Positions 34,927-42,277 of a stretch of DNA of 42,277 nucleotides are shown piece after piece. Under the pieces are notes generated by a model. The model made no database searches and was not told the DNA's origin. It saw only the letters and a list, made by a program, of their open reading frames with translations. The stretch is from contig QHSL01000094.1 of the NCBI GenBank assembly GCA_003220435.1, forward strand, positions 1 to 42,277, read 5' to 3'. The stretch is from Candidatus Rokuibacteriota bacterium. Its GTDB lineage: Bacteria > Methylomirabilota > Methylomirabilia > Rokubacteriales > CSP1-6. The first letter of the stretch is position 1. The number at the start of each line of letters is the position of its first letter. The translations under genes were made by a program, and so were the position numbers.

Positions 34927-34963
34927 TTTGTATCATGCAGATCCGGCTCGGTCAATGACCGAG
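34927..34963 (-). promoter_or_regulatory. Promoter of the lytic transglycosylase with overlapping inverted repeat
   Basis: On the minus strand TTGACC (34955-34950), 17-base spacer, TACAAA (34932-34927). The -35 box lies inside a 7-bp inverted repeat CTCGGTC-AAT-GACCGAG (34947-34963), a possible operator. The rest of the 199-base divergent region up to the plus-strand gene at 35106 shows no gene. Confidence 0.5.
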
Positions 34964-35105
34964 GTGGCACCGACCACAAACGCCGGAAATCTTGAATATC
35001 TCCCATGTTTCCTGCACACTTAGGTTCGGAATAAATAACAGGGCGCAACCGTCGTAAGCACAGAGAAGTAATCCAACCCCAACCCGCAGTTAAGGAGTGA
35101 CCACC

Positions 35106-35570
35106 GTGAAGAGATTTGTGACTTTGCTGGTCGCAGTGGCGTTCACGACGGGCGCGGCCGGGATAGCCCTCGCTCAGACGAGCACTCAGCCGACGACGAC
35201 CCCTCCGGCATCGACGACCACTCCCGCACCGAAGGACAAGGTGGACAAGGCGGTCGAGAAGAAGGCTGAAAAAATGCCGGCGAAGAACGCCGTCGGCGTC
35301 GTGAAGTCGGCGTCGGCCGACAGCGTCGTCGTGGCGGGCAAGGAGAAGGTCCAGGGCGCCAAGGAGATGAAGGACGCCGAGTGGACGTTCGCCGTCGATT
35401 CGAAGACGGCGATCAGAAAGGCCGGCAAGGCGGTTGCCGCCGCCGACCTGAAGCCCGGCGACCAGGTGCACGTCCGTTATATGGACCATGACGGCAAGGC
35501 CACGGCTGTTGCGATCCAGGTGCGGCCGGCCACTAGCGCCGCGTCGACGAAGCCAGCCGAGAAGAAGTAG
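35106..35570 (+). CDS. Secreted hypothetical protein with DUF5666-like domain
   Basis: A 154-residue exported protein. The signal peptide (MKRFVTLLVAVAFTTGAAGIALAQ) starts from GTG 35106, 8 bases after a clear AAGGAG; a GTG at 35097 overlaps that site and is rejected. A Thr/Pro/Lys linker (about 25-60) precedes a small beta-barrel-like domain: GVVKSASADSVVVAG, WTFAVDSKTAIRK and LKPGDQVHVRYMDHDGKATAVAIQV, the pattern of DUF5666-type domains. A Lys-rich tail ends the chain. Function unknown. It stands alone on the plus strand, with a strong terminator after it. Confidence 0.72.
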   Translation: MKRFVTLLVAVAFTTGAAGIALAQTSTQPTTTPPASTTTPAPKDKVDKAVEKKAEKMPAKNAVGVVKSASADSVVVAGKEKVQGAKEMKDAEWTFAVDSKTAIRKAGKAVAAADLKPGDQVHVRYMDHDGKATAVAIQVRPATSAASTKPAEKK

Positions 35571-35586
35571 AGCCGATTCGCTCGAG

Positions 35587-35616
35587 CCGGGCGTCGGCCT
35601 AGCGGCCGGCGCCCGG
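35587..35616. terminator. Bidirectional hairpin between convergent genes
   Basis: CCGGGCGTCGGCC (35587-35599) pairs with GGCCGGCGCCCGG (35604-35616), 13 pairs with one G-T wobble and a 4-base loop. It lies 16 bases past the plus-strand stop and contains the stop codon of the minus-strand gene. No clear T-tract on either side. Confidence 0.55.
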
Positions 35617-36246
35617 GGTTCGATCCTCTACGATTCCGGAAAGCCACACATTCCGATCCATCAGGTCTACTCTCGCCGCGCTGCCCTTCGTGACCGAGAT
35701 CTCGTGTAGCCATATCGCGACCACCTGGTAGCCGGTCAGGCGCGATCCGGGTGTGTAGATGTTGCGGCGGCGCCCGGGATCTGACTCGATCCCGTGCTTC
35801 TCGACGCTGACCGAGTGAGTCGCGATCAGAACCCAATCTCCGGCGGGCAGATTCTCAATCGTGAAGCGCCCGTCGGAGTCAACCGCCGTGGCCTTGACGA
35901 GATCGGCCGCTCCGGCCTCCCACAGCGCCTTCTCGTAGCCCGCCTTGAGCGACAAGATCGCGGGTGCCGAGGCACGGTACTCATTGGCCGAGTCGCGAGC
36001 TTTCCGCTTGACCTCGTCGAGCTTCCGAAGGAATTCCGCCGAGCGCGGCAACAGGATGACCGAGACGCCGGAAAGGGGCCGCTCGGCGGCGGCGGGCCTC
36101 CGGCGCTCGTCGAAGACACGGCCCGTCAGGGTGCCGACCGCGCCCGCCGTCGCCGCTGCCTGATACCGCTCCGTCTGGACGTCGAGCGCCTGGGCCGCGA
36201 CGGGGTGGGCGAGAACCAGGACCAGGGCCAGCGTGCGGCCAATCAC
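35599..36246 (-). CDS. Secreted carboxypeptidase-regulatory-like (beta-sandwich) protein
   Basis: A 215-residue exported protein. Signal peptide about 1-18 (ALVLVLAHPVAAQA). The body has the hallmarks of a CarboxypepD_reg/transthyretin-like fold: GTLTGRVFDERRRP...LSGVSVILLPRS, then VDSDGRFTIENLPAGDWVLIATHS. Between them is a helical insertion (about 68-105, EFLRKLDEVKRKARDSANEYRAS), not seen in ordinary members. The GTG start overlaps the acyltransferase stop by 4 bases, so it is coupled to lipid-modifying genes. No enzymatic motif is seen; a structural or binding role in the envelope is likely. Confidence 0.72.
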   Translation of the reverse strand: MIGRTLALVLVLAHPVAAQALDVQTERYQAAATAGAVGTLTGRVFDERRRPAAAERPLSGVSVILLPRSAEFLRKLDEVKRKARDSANEYRASAPAILSLKAGYEKALWEAGAADLVKATAVDSDGRFTIENLPAGDWVLIATHSVSVEKHGIESDPGRRRNIYTPGSRLTGYQVVAIWLHEISVTKGSAARVDLMDRNVWLSGIVEDRTPGAGR

Positions 36247-37094
36247 GGCGCGATCCGACTCTCGGACGGCGGCCGGGTGCGCCATCGGTTGTGCAGCCAC
36301 AACCACTGCTCCGGCGCCGCGCCGATCGCCGTTTCGATCGTGGTCGTGCAACGCTGCGTGAGCGCGGCCACCGCGTCCTCGTCGTCGGCGAGGGCGTCGA
36401 CCGGCAGCGCGGGGTGGATGACGACGCGATGACGTCCGAGGTCCTCGCGGTAGATGAAAATCGGGACGACCGGCGTTCCGGTGCGCAGGGCCAACACCGC
36501 GATGCTCTTCGACGTCGAGGCCGGCCTCCCGAAGAAGGAGACGAAGATCCCCTCGCGCCGCGCGGCATTCTGGTCCATCAAGATCCCCACGAGCCGGCCG
36601 CGCTGGAGCGCGCCCAGCACCGGCCGGAGCGCGCCCCGCTTGTCGATCAGCTCGATGCCGGTCTTTCGGCGAAGGCGGTCGGCCACCGCGTCCAGCCAGG
36701 AGGCGTCGAGCGGCCGCACGACGACGCTGAACGGGACGCCGCCGAGCTGGTGGGCGACGGCCAGGAGCTCCCAGTTCCCCAGGTGGGCCGTGAGGACGAG
36801 CGCGTTGCCGTGCGTCGCGACGGCGCTTCTGAGGTGGTGCAGCCCGTCGACCGTGATTCCTTCGAGCGTGTGCTTGAGGGGCCGGCTGAGCGCCGCGCAC
36901 AGCTCGACGAACATCAAGCCGAGGTGCTGAAAGGAGGCGCGGCAGATCCGCCTCCGCTCCGAGACGGCGACATCGGGCAGCGCGCGCTCGAGATTCGCGA
37001 GGGCGACGCGCCGGCGGGGGACCACGACCACGAACGCGAGATCGCCGAGGCGACGGCCGAGCCACGCCGCCGATCCCCGAGGCAGCCACGCCAC
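36243..37094 (-). CDS. LpxL/HtrB-family lysophospholipid acyltransferase-like protein
   Basis: A 283-residue protein of the lipid A late acyltransferase family, which adds secondary acyl chains to lipid A or related glycolipids at the inner membrane. The catalytic His-x4-Glu is in TAHLGNWE; also present are GILMDQNAARREGIFVSFFGRPA and IYREDL. The GTG at 37094 gives MAWLPRGSAAWLG; the frame is open further upstream with a hydrophobic stretch (GLIVSALATA) but no usual start, so the true N-terminus may be a little longer. It starts 23 bases after dedA. Whether the acceptor is lipid A cannot be told. Confidence 0.85.
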   Translation of the reverse strand: MAWLPRGSAAWLGRRLGDLAFVVVVPRRRVALANLERALPDVAVSERRRICRASFQHLGLMFVELCAALSRPLKHTLEGITVDGLHHLRSAVATHGNALVLTAHLGNWELLAVAHQLGGVPFSVVVRPLDASWLDAVADRLRRKTGIELIDKRGALRPVLGALQRGRLVGILMDQNAARREGIFVSFFGRPASTSKSIAVLALRTGTPVVPIFIYREDLGRHRVVIHPALPVDALADDEDAVAALTQRCTTTIETAIGAAPEQWLWLHNRWRTRPPSESRIAP

Positions 37095-37117
37095 GGCCGT
37101 GGCGAGGGCGGAGACGA

Positions 37118-37744
37118 TCAGGCCGACCGCCGCCGACGCTCCCGAGCGATTTCGACGACGATGGGAATGACGGACAGGATGATCACGACGACCACGATGA
37201 TGTGCACGTAGTCAGCGACATTCGGGATCGCCCGACCGAGGAGATATCCCGCCCAGGTCATGCTGATCACCCACCCCACACCGCCGGCTACATTGTAGAA
37301 AAGGAACCGGCGATATGCCATCGCGCCCACGCCGGCGACGACCGGCGCGAAGGTTCGGATGATCGGTACGAAGCGCGCGATGACGATCGTCTTCGGCCCG
37401 TGGCGCGCGTAAAAGGTGCGGGTCCTCTCGACGTGGCGCGGGTTGAACACCAGCGACTTCGGCCGCGTGAAGAGCCGCGGGCCGAGCCGGGCGCCGATCG
37501 CGTAGCCGACGCTGTCGCCGGTGACCGCCGCCACGATGAGGATCGCGTCCAGCCACCAGATGTTGAGCCCGCCGGCGGCCGCGACGAGCCCGGCCGTGAT
37601 CAACAGCGAGTCGCCGGGGAGAAAGAAGCCGACGAGGAGCCCGGTCTCGGCGAACACGATCGCAAACAGGACGACGTAGCCGCCCCATCGGATCAGGTCG
37701 TCGAGCGAGTACGCCCCGCTGACGATGCCGGCGAGAAACTCCAC
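37118..37744 (-). CDS. DedA family membrane protein
   Basis: A 208-residue polytopic protein of the DedA/SNARE-associated family, some members of which flip phosphatidylethanolamine or undecaprenyl phosphate carriers. Characteristic motifs: FAETGLLVGFFLPGDSLLITAG, GDSVGYAIGARLG and the late IARFVPIIRTFAPVVAGVGAMAYRRF. The GTG start is 6 bases after the hppA stop. With the acyltransferase downstream it makes a lipid-handling pair. The exact cargo is unknown. Confidence 0.88.
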   Translation of the reverse strand: MEFLAGIVSGAYSLDDLIRWGGYVVLFAIVFAETGLLVGFFLPGDSLLITAGLVAAAGGLNIWWLDAILIVAAVTGDSVGYAIGARLGPRLFTRPKSLVFNPRHVERTRTFYARHGPKTIVIARFVPIIRTFAPVVAGVGAMAYRRFLFYNVAGGVGWVISMTWAGYLLGRAIPNVADYVHIIVVVVIILSVIPIVVEIARERRRRSA

Positions 37745-37750
37745 CGGGCG

Positions 37751-40237
37751 CTACTGGCCGCCGGCGACCGCGCCCGCCCGCCCGGGACTGCTCGCGGCGG
37801 CCGCGCTTCCCTTGATCCGCATCCCGTAGAACGACCGCCACACGAAGACGACCGACACGGCGAAGAAGACCGCGGCCAGGAACCGGCTGAGCCCCACCCC
37901 CTGCTCGGCGGTGAGCGTAACCGCGAGCTCGACGGCGAGGAGCCCGAAGAGCGTCGTGAACTTGATGATCGGGTTCATCGCGACCGACGAGGTGTCCTTG
38001 AACGGATCGCCCACCGTGTCGCCCACGACGGTGGCGGCGTGCAGCGGCGTGCCCTTCTCCTTCAGGTCGACCTCGACGATCTTCTTGGCGTTGTCCCACG
38101 CGCCGCCGGTGTTGGCCATGAACACCGCCTGGTAGAGGCCGGCGAGCGCGATGGAGACCAGGTAGCCGATGAAGAAGTAGGGCTCGAGGAAGGCGAAGGC
38201 GAGCGTGGCGAAGAAGACGGTGAGGAAGATGTTGAACATACCCTTCTGGGCGTACTGCGTGCAGATCTCGACGACCCGCTTGCTATCAGCGACGGAGGCC
38301 TTCGTCACGCCCTCGAGGCGTATGTTGGCCTTGATGAACTCGACGGCCCGGTAGGCGCCAGTCGTCACCGCCTGGATCGACGCACCGGTGAACCAGTAGA
38401 TCATCGCGCCGCCGGTGATCAGCCCGAGCAGGAACGGCGGATGGAGGAGCGAGAGCTTGTCCAGGTTCTGCGTGAGCCCGTGCGTCAGCAGGACGATGAT
38501 CGAGAAGATCATCGTGGTGGCGCCGACCACCGCGGTGCCGATCAGCACCGGCTTGGCGGTCGCCTTGAAGGTGTTGCCGGCGCCATCGTTCTCCTCGAGC
38601 ATGTGCTTGGCTGATTCGAAGTTCACGTCGAAGCCGTAGGTCCGCTTGATCTCCTGGCGGATGCCCGGCAGCGTCTCGATGACGGAGAGCTCGAAGACCG
38701 ATTGCGCGTTGTCGGTGACCGGGCCGTACGAGTCCACCGCGATCGTCACCGGCCCCATGCCGAGGAACCCGAAGGCCACCAGGCCGAAGGCGAACACCGC
38801 CGGCGCGATCATCAAGGCGCCCAGGCCCAGCGTGCTGACCGTGTACGCGATGCCCATCAGGACGACGATCACGATCCCGAGCCAGTAGGCCGAGAAGTTG
38901 CCCGCCACGAGCCCGGAGAGGATGCCGAGGGAGGCGCCGCCCTCTCGGGCCGAGGTCACGACCTCGCGGACGTGGCCGGACTCGGTCGAGGTGAAGATCT
39001 TGACCAGCTCGGGGATGATGGCGCCGGCGAGGGTCCCACAGGTAATGACCGTCGAGAGCTTCCACCACAGGCTGCCGTCACCCAGGCCGCCGATCAGGAG
39101 CCAGGACGCGAGGTAGGTGATCACTACCGAGACGATCGACGTGATCCACACTAGCGAGGTGAGCGGCCCCTCGAAGTTCATGCGGGTCGCGTTCGCGTAC
39201 TTGCCGCGCGCCAGCGCGTCGTTGATCCAGTATGAGAGGCCGCTGGCGACGATCATCAGCACGCGCATGACGAAAATCCAGACCAGCAGCAGGCCCTGGA
39301 CAGCCGGCGACTTCACCGCGAGCAGGATGAACGAGATCAGCGCGACGCCGGTGACCCCGTAGGTCTCGAAGCCGTCGGCGCTCGGCCCCACCGAGTCGCC
39401 AGCGTTGTCGCCGGTGCAATCAGCGATGACACCCGGGTTGCGCGCGTCGTCCTCCTTGATGTTGAACACGATCTTCATCAGGTCCGACCCGATGTCGGCG
39501 ATCTTGGTGAAGATCCCACCGGCGATCCGGAGCGCCGCCGCGCCGAGCGACTCACCGATGGCGAAGCCGATGAAGCACGGACCCGCGTAATCTCCGGGAA
39601 TGAACAGGAGGATGCAGAGCATCAGGAACAGCTCGACGCTGATCAGCAGCATGCCGACCGACATCCCCGCCTTGAGCGGGATCTCATACACCGGGAACGG
39701 CTTGCCGCCGAGGCTCGCGAACGCGGTGCGCGCGTTGGCGAAAGTGTTGATCCGCATCCCGAACCAGGCGACGGCGTAGCTCCCCCCGATCCCGACCAGG
39801 CTGAAGAGCAGGATAATGACGACCTTCAGCGCGTCGAACTTCAACAGCACCCCGAAGTACAGGACGATGACCACGCCGATGAACGCCTCTAGGACGAGCA
39901 GGAAGCGCCCCTGCGTGATGAGGTAGGTCTTGCACGTCTCGTAGATGAGCTCGGCGATCTCGCGCATCGAGTCGTGGACCGGCAGGTTCTTGAGCTGGCC
40001 GTAGATGACGATCCCGAAGACCAGGCCAAGCGCGCAGACGACGAGCCCCAGCATCAGGAGCGCACGGCCGCTGATCGCGCCGAACGTCACTTGGCCGAGG
40101 TCGGGAACGATCAGGCTCGCCTCGCCGCCGGCCGCGGCGAGGATCGGCGCCGGCGTCAGGGACAGGATCACGACGGCGGCGAGCGCCGACAGGGCGACGA
40201 GCGCAGTACGGCGTCTCCAGAGGTCGACCTGATTCAT
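37751..40237 (-). CDS. hppA: Membrane-bound ion-translocating pyrophosphatase (divergent type)
   Basis: A pyrophosphate-driven ion pump of 828 residues with about 16 membrane segments. The substrate loops are present: IADIGSDL with KEDDARNPGVIADCTGDNAGD, then DSYGPVTDNAQ and GDTVGDPFKDTSSVAMNPIIK. The selectivity loop reads GNTFKA with Lys558 where K+-dependent enzymes have Ala, implying K+ independence. The loop GDSVGPSADGFE differs from the common GDCAGMAADLFE, so it belongs to a divergent branch; known divergent relatives pump H+. ATG is preceded by AAGGAG with a 32-base leader and a near-consensus promoter. The gene leads into dedA after 6 bases. Confidence 0.92.
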   Translation of the reverse strand: MNQVDLWRRRTALVALSALAAVVILSLTPAPILAAAGGEASLIVPDLGQVTFGAISGRALLMLGLVVCALGLVFGIVIYGQLKNLPVHDSMREIAELIYETCKTYLITQGRFLLVLEAFIGVVIVLYFGVLLKFDALKVVIILLFSLVGIGGSYAVAWFGMRINTFANARTAFASLGGKPFPVYEIPLKAGMSVGMLLISVELFLMLCILLFIPGDYAGPCFIGFAIGESLGAAALRIAGGIFTKIADIGSDLMKIVFNIKEDDARNPGVIADCTGDNAGDSVGPSADGFETYGVTGVALISFILLAVKSPAVQGLLLVWIFVMRVLMIVASGLSYWINDALARGKYANATRMNFEGPLTSLVWITSIVSVVITYLASWLLIGGLGDGSLWWKLSTVITCGTLAGAIIPELVKIFTSTESGHVREVVTSAREGGASLGILSGLVAGNFSAYWLGIVIVVLMGIAYTVSTLGLGALMIAPAVFAFGLVAFGFLGMGPVTIAVDSYGPVTDNAQSVFELSVIETLPGIRQEIKRTYGFDVNFESAKHMLEENDGAGNTFKATAKPVLIGTAVVGATTMIFSIIVLLTHGLTQNLDKLSLLHPPFLLGLITGGAMIYWFTGASIQAVTTGAYRAVEFIKANIRLEGVTKASVADSKRVVEICTQYAQKGMFNIFLTVFFATLAFAFLEPYFFIGYLVSIALAGLYQAVFMANTGGAWDNAKKIVEVDLKEKGTPLHAATVVGDTVGDPFKDTSSVAMNPIIKFTTLFGLLAVELAVTLTAEQGVGLSRFLAAVFFAVSVVFVWRSFYGMRIKGSAAAASSPGRAGAVAGGQ

Positions 40238-40275
40238 GGCGTGACTCCTTCGAAGGTTGGGCGCAAACCGACGAA

Positions 40276-40304
40276 ACTCTACGCGACGTGTGATGGGCTG
40301 TCAA
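40276..40304 (-). promoter_or_regulatory. Promoter of hppA
   Basis: On the minus strand a perfect TTGACA (40304-40299), 17-base spacer, TAGAGT (40281-40276). Predicted +1 near 40269 leaves a 32-base leader with AAGGAG before the hppA ATG. Confidence 0.65.
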
Positions 40305-40341
40305 TGCGAAACGGCTCGCCAACGCCCTCGAAGTGCGCGTG

Positions 40342-40371
40342 TTGACAGGCTTTGTCGGCGACCGGTACGAT
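40342..40371 (+). promoter_or_regulatory. Promoter of the rhomboid gene
   Basis: A perfect TTGACA (40342-40347), 18-base spacer, TACGAT (40366-40371). +1 should fall near 40378, which rules out starts at 40352 or 40370 on this transcript and leaves ATG 40385 with a leader of about 7 bases. Confidence 0.6.
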
Positions 40372-40384
40372 GCGACCACGGCCC

Positions 40385-41209
40385 ATGTTCCGCAAGACGT
40401 CCGGTGCGATCCTCTGTCCTTCCTGCGGACGACTCACCAACGCCGACGCGCCGATGTGTCTGGTGTGCGGGCGACGAAACCCGGGAATGTGGGGCTTCGG
40501 CGGGCCGCTCGCCCAGCTCTTCCGCTACTGGAGCTTCACGAACGCGGTGACTGCGGTCTGCATCGCCCTGTATGTCGTGAGCCTCGTCTTCGATCCGCTC
40601 CCGGTGCTCAGACCCAGGGGCTTCGATCTGCTCGCGCCCACCGGCCGGGCTCTGGACGCGCTCGGAATGACCGGCAGCCTCGCGTGGGCCGAGGGCCGCT
40701 GGTGGACCCTCCTCACCGCGATCTACCTGCACGGCGGCATCCTTCACATCGTCTTCAACGTCCTCTGGATCCGCCAGCTCGGTCCCGCCGTCGAGGAGCT
40801 GTACGGGCCCGCGCGCCTCGTCGTCATCTTCACGGTCTCGGGCATCGCCGGGTTCGTCGTCTCGAACGTGATCGGCGTTCCCTTCACGATTGGCGCGTCC
40901 GGCTCCATCTTCGGCCTGCTCGGGGCCATCGTGGCCTTTGGTCGGAAGCGAGGCGGTGTCTTCGGCCGGATGGTGCTGCGCCAGTACGGACAGTGGGCCC
41001 TCGTGCTCTTTGCCCTCGGCTTCTTCATGCAGGGTGTGAACAACTGGGCCCACGGGGGCGGGTTCCTCGGCGGGTTTCTCACCGGCCTCGCGCTCTCGCT
41101 CGCCGAGCATCGCGACGAGACTGGGTTGGACAAGCTGCTCGCCGTGGTCGCCATCGTCCTGACGCTGGTCGGGTTCGGGCTCGCGATCTGGACCGTGTTC
41201 GGCCCGTGA
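40385..41209 (+). CDS. Rhomboid family intramembrane serine protease with N-terminal zinc ribbon
   Basis: A 274-residue membrane protease. Near the N-terminus CPSCGRLTNADAPMCLVCG is a zinc ribbon (two Cys-x2-Cys). Then come six or seven hydrophobic segments with the rhomboid signature: GRWWTLLTAIYLHGGILHIVFNVLW, nucleophile Ser in TIGASGSIFGLLGA and catalytic His in NNWAHGGGFLGGFLTG. Both catalytic residues are present, so it should be active. In-frame TTG 40352 and ATG 40370 are possible starts, but the promoter favours ATG 40385. It is followed by the thioesterase after 4 bases. Substrate unknown. Confidence 0.88.
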   Translation: MFRKTSGAILCPSCGRLTNADAPMCLVCGRRNPGMWGFGGPLAQLFRYWSFTNAVTAVCIALYVVSLVFDPLPVLRPRGFDLLAPTGRALDALGMTGSLAWAEGRWWTLLTAIYLHGGILHIVFNVLWIRQLGPAVEELYGPARLVVIFTVSGIAGFVVSNVIGVPFTIGASGSIFGLLGAIVAFGRKRGGVFGRMVLRQYGQWALVLFALGFFMQGVNNWAHGGGFLGGFLTGLALSLAEHRDETGLDKLLAVVAIVLTLVGFGLAIWTVFGP

Positions 41210-41213
41210 CGCC

Positions 41214-41636
41214 GTGACCGATCCGCTCGCCGTCGTCCGCGACCGCGCCCGCACGAACCTGTTCTGGCGAACGTTGGGCGTGGAGGTCGAGGACGCAAAG
41301 GACGGCTGGGTCCGTCTCAAGATTCCGATCCGCGACGACCTGCGCAACGCGGCGGGCGCGCCCATCCACGGAGGCGTCTACAGCGCGCTGGTCGACATGG
41401 CCGTCGGCGGCGCGCTGTCGACGCTTCACGAGGCCGCCGCAGGTGGCGTCGGCCAGGCCACGCTCGATCTCAACGTCTCGTTCGTCGGCGCCACGACCGA
41501 GGGACCGATCTTCGCGGAGGGACGGATCATCAAGCGGGGCCGAACCATCGCGTTCGGCGAGGCGCGTATCGTCGATTCGCGAGACCAGTTGCTCGCGGTC
41601 GGCCGCGCCACGTACATGATCCTCGCCCGGGGCTAG
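41214..41636 (+). CDS. PaaI-like hotdog-fold thioesterase
   Basis: A 140-residue acyl-CoA thioesterase-like protein. The family signature is clear: RNAAGAPIHGGVYSALVDMAVGGALSTL (His-Gly-Gly with Asp nearby), then QATLDLNVSFVGATTEGPIFAEGRIIKRGRTIAFGEARIVD. PaaI-like enzymes hydrolyse aryl- or acyl-CoA; the real substrate cannot be told. The GTG start lies 4 bases after the rhomboid stop, so the two are co-transcribed. The rRNA terminator region follows directly. Confidence 0.88.
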   Translation: MTDPLAVVRDRARTNLFWRTLGVEVEDAKDGWVRLKIPIRDDLRNAAGAPIHGGVYSALVDMAVGGALSTLHEAAAGGVGQATLDLNVSFVGATTEGPIFAEGRIIKRGRTIAFGEARIVDSRDQLLAVGRATYMILARG

Positions 41637-41640
41637 TTGG

Positions 41641-41686
41641 CACCAGACAAACAAAGAGCCCAGACGCGAGGAGAAGCCTGGGCTCT
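41641..41686 (-). terminator. Terminator of the rRNA operon
   Basis: AGAGCCCAG (41655-41663) and CTGGGCTCT (41678-41686) form a 9-bp stem. On the minus strand it is followed by TTTGTTTGTCTGG, a T-rich tail, just past the 5S gene. It may also stop transcripts from the thioesterase gene in the other direction. Confidence 0.75.
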
Positions 41687-41694
41687 CATATTTA

Positions 41695-41812
<118 letters not shown>

Positions 41813-41823
41813 ATCGAGACACT

Positions 41824-41843
41824 CGCGGCGATCGCTCGCCGCG
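41824..41843 (-). other. Processing-type hairpin between 23S and 5S
   Basis: CGCGGCGA (41824-41831) and TCGCCGCG (41836-41843) form a perfect 8-bp stem with a TCGC loop in the roughly 100-base spacer. No tRNA is present in this spacer. Confidence 0.45.
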
Positions 41844-41911
41844 CCGAATACAGAGACTCTCAAGTGTAGCCAGACGGTGCATCTCGCACCATCAAGGATG
41901 ATCGAAAAAAC

Positions 41912-42277
<366 letters not shown>

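Noticed and set aside
41813-41911. tRNA in the 23S-5S spacer
   Set aside because: Only a short hairpin is present; no T-arm or anticodon arm can be folded.

Overview
The window is GC-rich bacterial chromosome, densely packed, with no mobile elements, CRISPR arrays or prophage signs. Gene content (LpxL/HtrB-type acyltransferase, lytic transglycosylase, NtrB/NtrC, lipoprotein signal peptidase, GatCAB, a complete selenocysteine apparatus) points to a diderm bacterium. Very high GC, frequent GTG/TTG starts and the sel genes would fit Methylomirabilota / Candidatus Rokubacteria or a deltaproteobacterial-type lineage. That placement is inference; the partial 23S rRNA at the right edge is the part that could settle it.

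Layout. (1) 1-879, plus: 3' part of thiC. (2) 967-32290, minus: one long co-directional block. In genomic order it holds ntrC, ntrB, tsaD; ctpA, an EnvC-like activator, ftsX, ftsE; gatB, gatA, gatC, pcrA; glmS, glmU; rluD, lspA, ileS; a retropepsin-like protease and two GT-C membrane glycosyltransferases; tatA; selB, selA, three poorly characterised genes and selC (tRNA-Sec); then a Spy/CpxP-like protein, a zinc-finger anti-sigma factor, an ECF sigma factor and a 76-residue zinc-ribbon-like protein. (3) 32407-35570: yihY (plus), an unusual MoaD/ThiS-like gene and a LysM lytic transglycosylase (minus), and a small secreted protein (plus). (4) 35599-40237, minus: a secreted carboxypeptidase-regulatory-like protein, a lipid A-type acyltransferase, a DedA protein and a divergent membrane pyrophosphatase. 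(5) 40385-41636, plus: zinc-ribbon rhomboid protease and a PaaI-like thioesterase. (6) 41695-42277, minus: 5S rRNA and the 3' end of 23S rRNA, with a terminator.

How the genes fit together. The left half is mostly housekeeping and envelope building: FtsE, FtsX and the degenerate LytM protein form a divisome-controlled amidase activation system; GlmS and GlmU make UDP-GlcNAc; LspA processes lipoproteins; GatCAB completes Gln/Asn-tRNA charging. The most distinctive region is 25.6-30.6 kb. There selC, selA and selB sit in one direction with three genes of unknown function between selC and selA, and tatA follows selB. No selenoprotein gene was recognised in the window.

Many neighbouring genes share exact 4-base ATGA or GTGA stop/start overlaps (ten cases), implying translational coupling. 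Several promoters are readable by eye (hppA, rhomboid, pcrA, lytic transglycosylase). The pcrA promoter would give a leaderless message and the rhomboid promoter a near-leaderless one. Points most worth a second look are the sel cluster with its unknown trio, a MoaD-like protein that reads on past its terminal Gly-Gly antisense to yihY, a long glycosyltransferase gene with no ordinary start codon, and the divergent pyrophosphatase.
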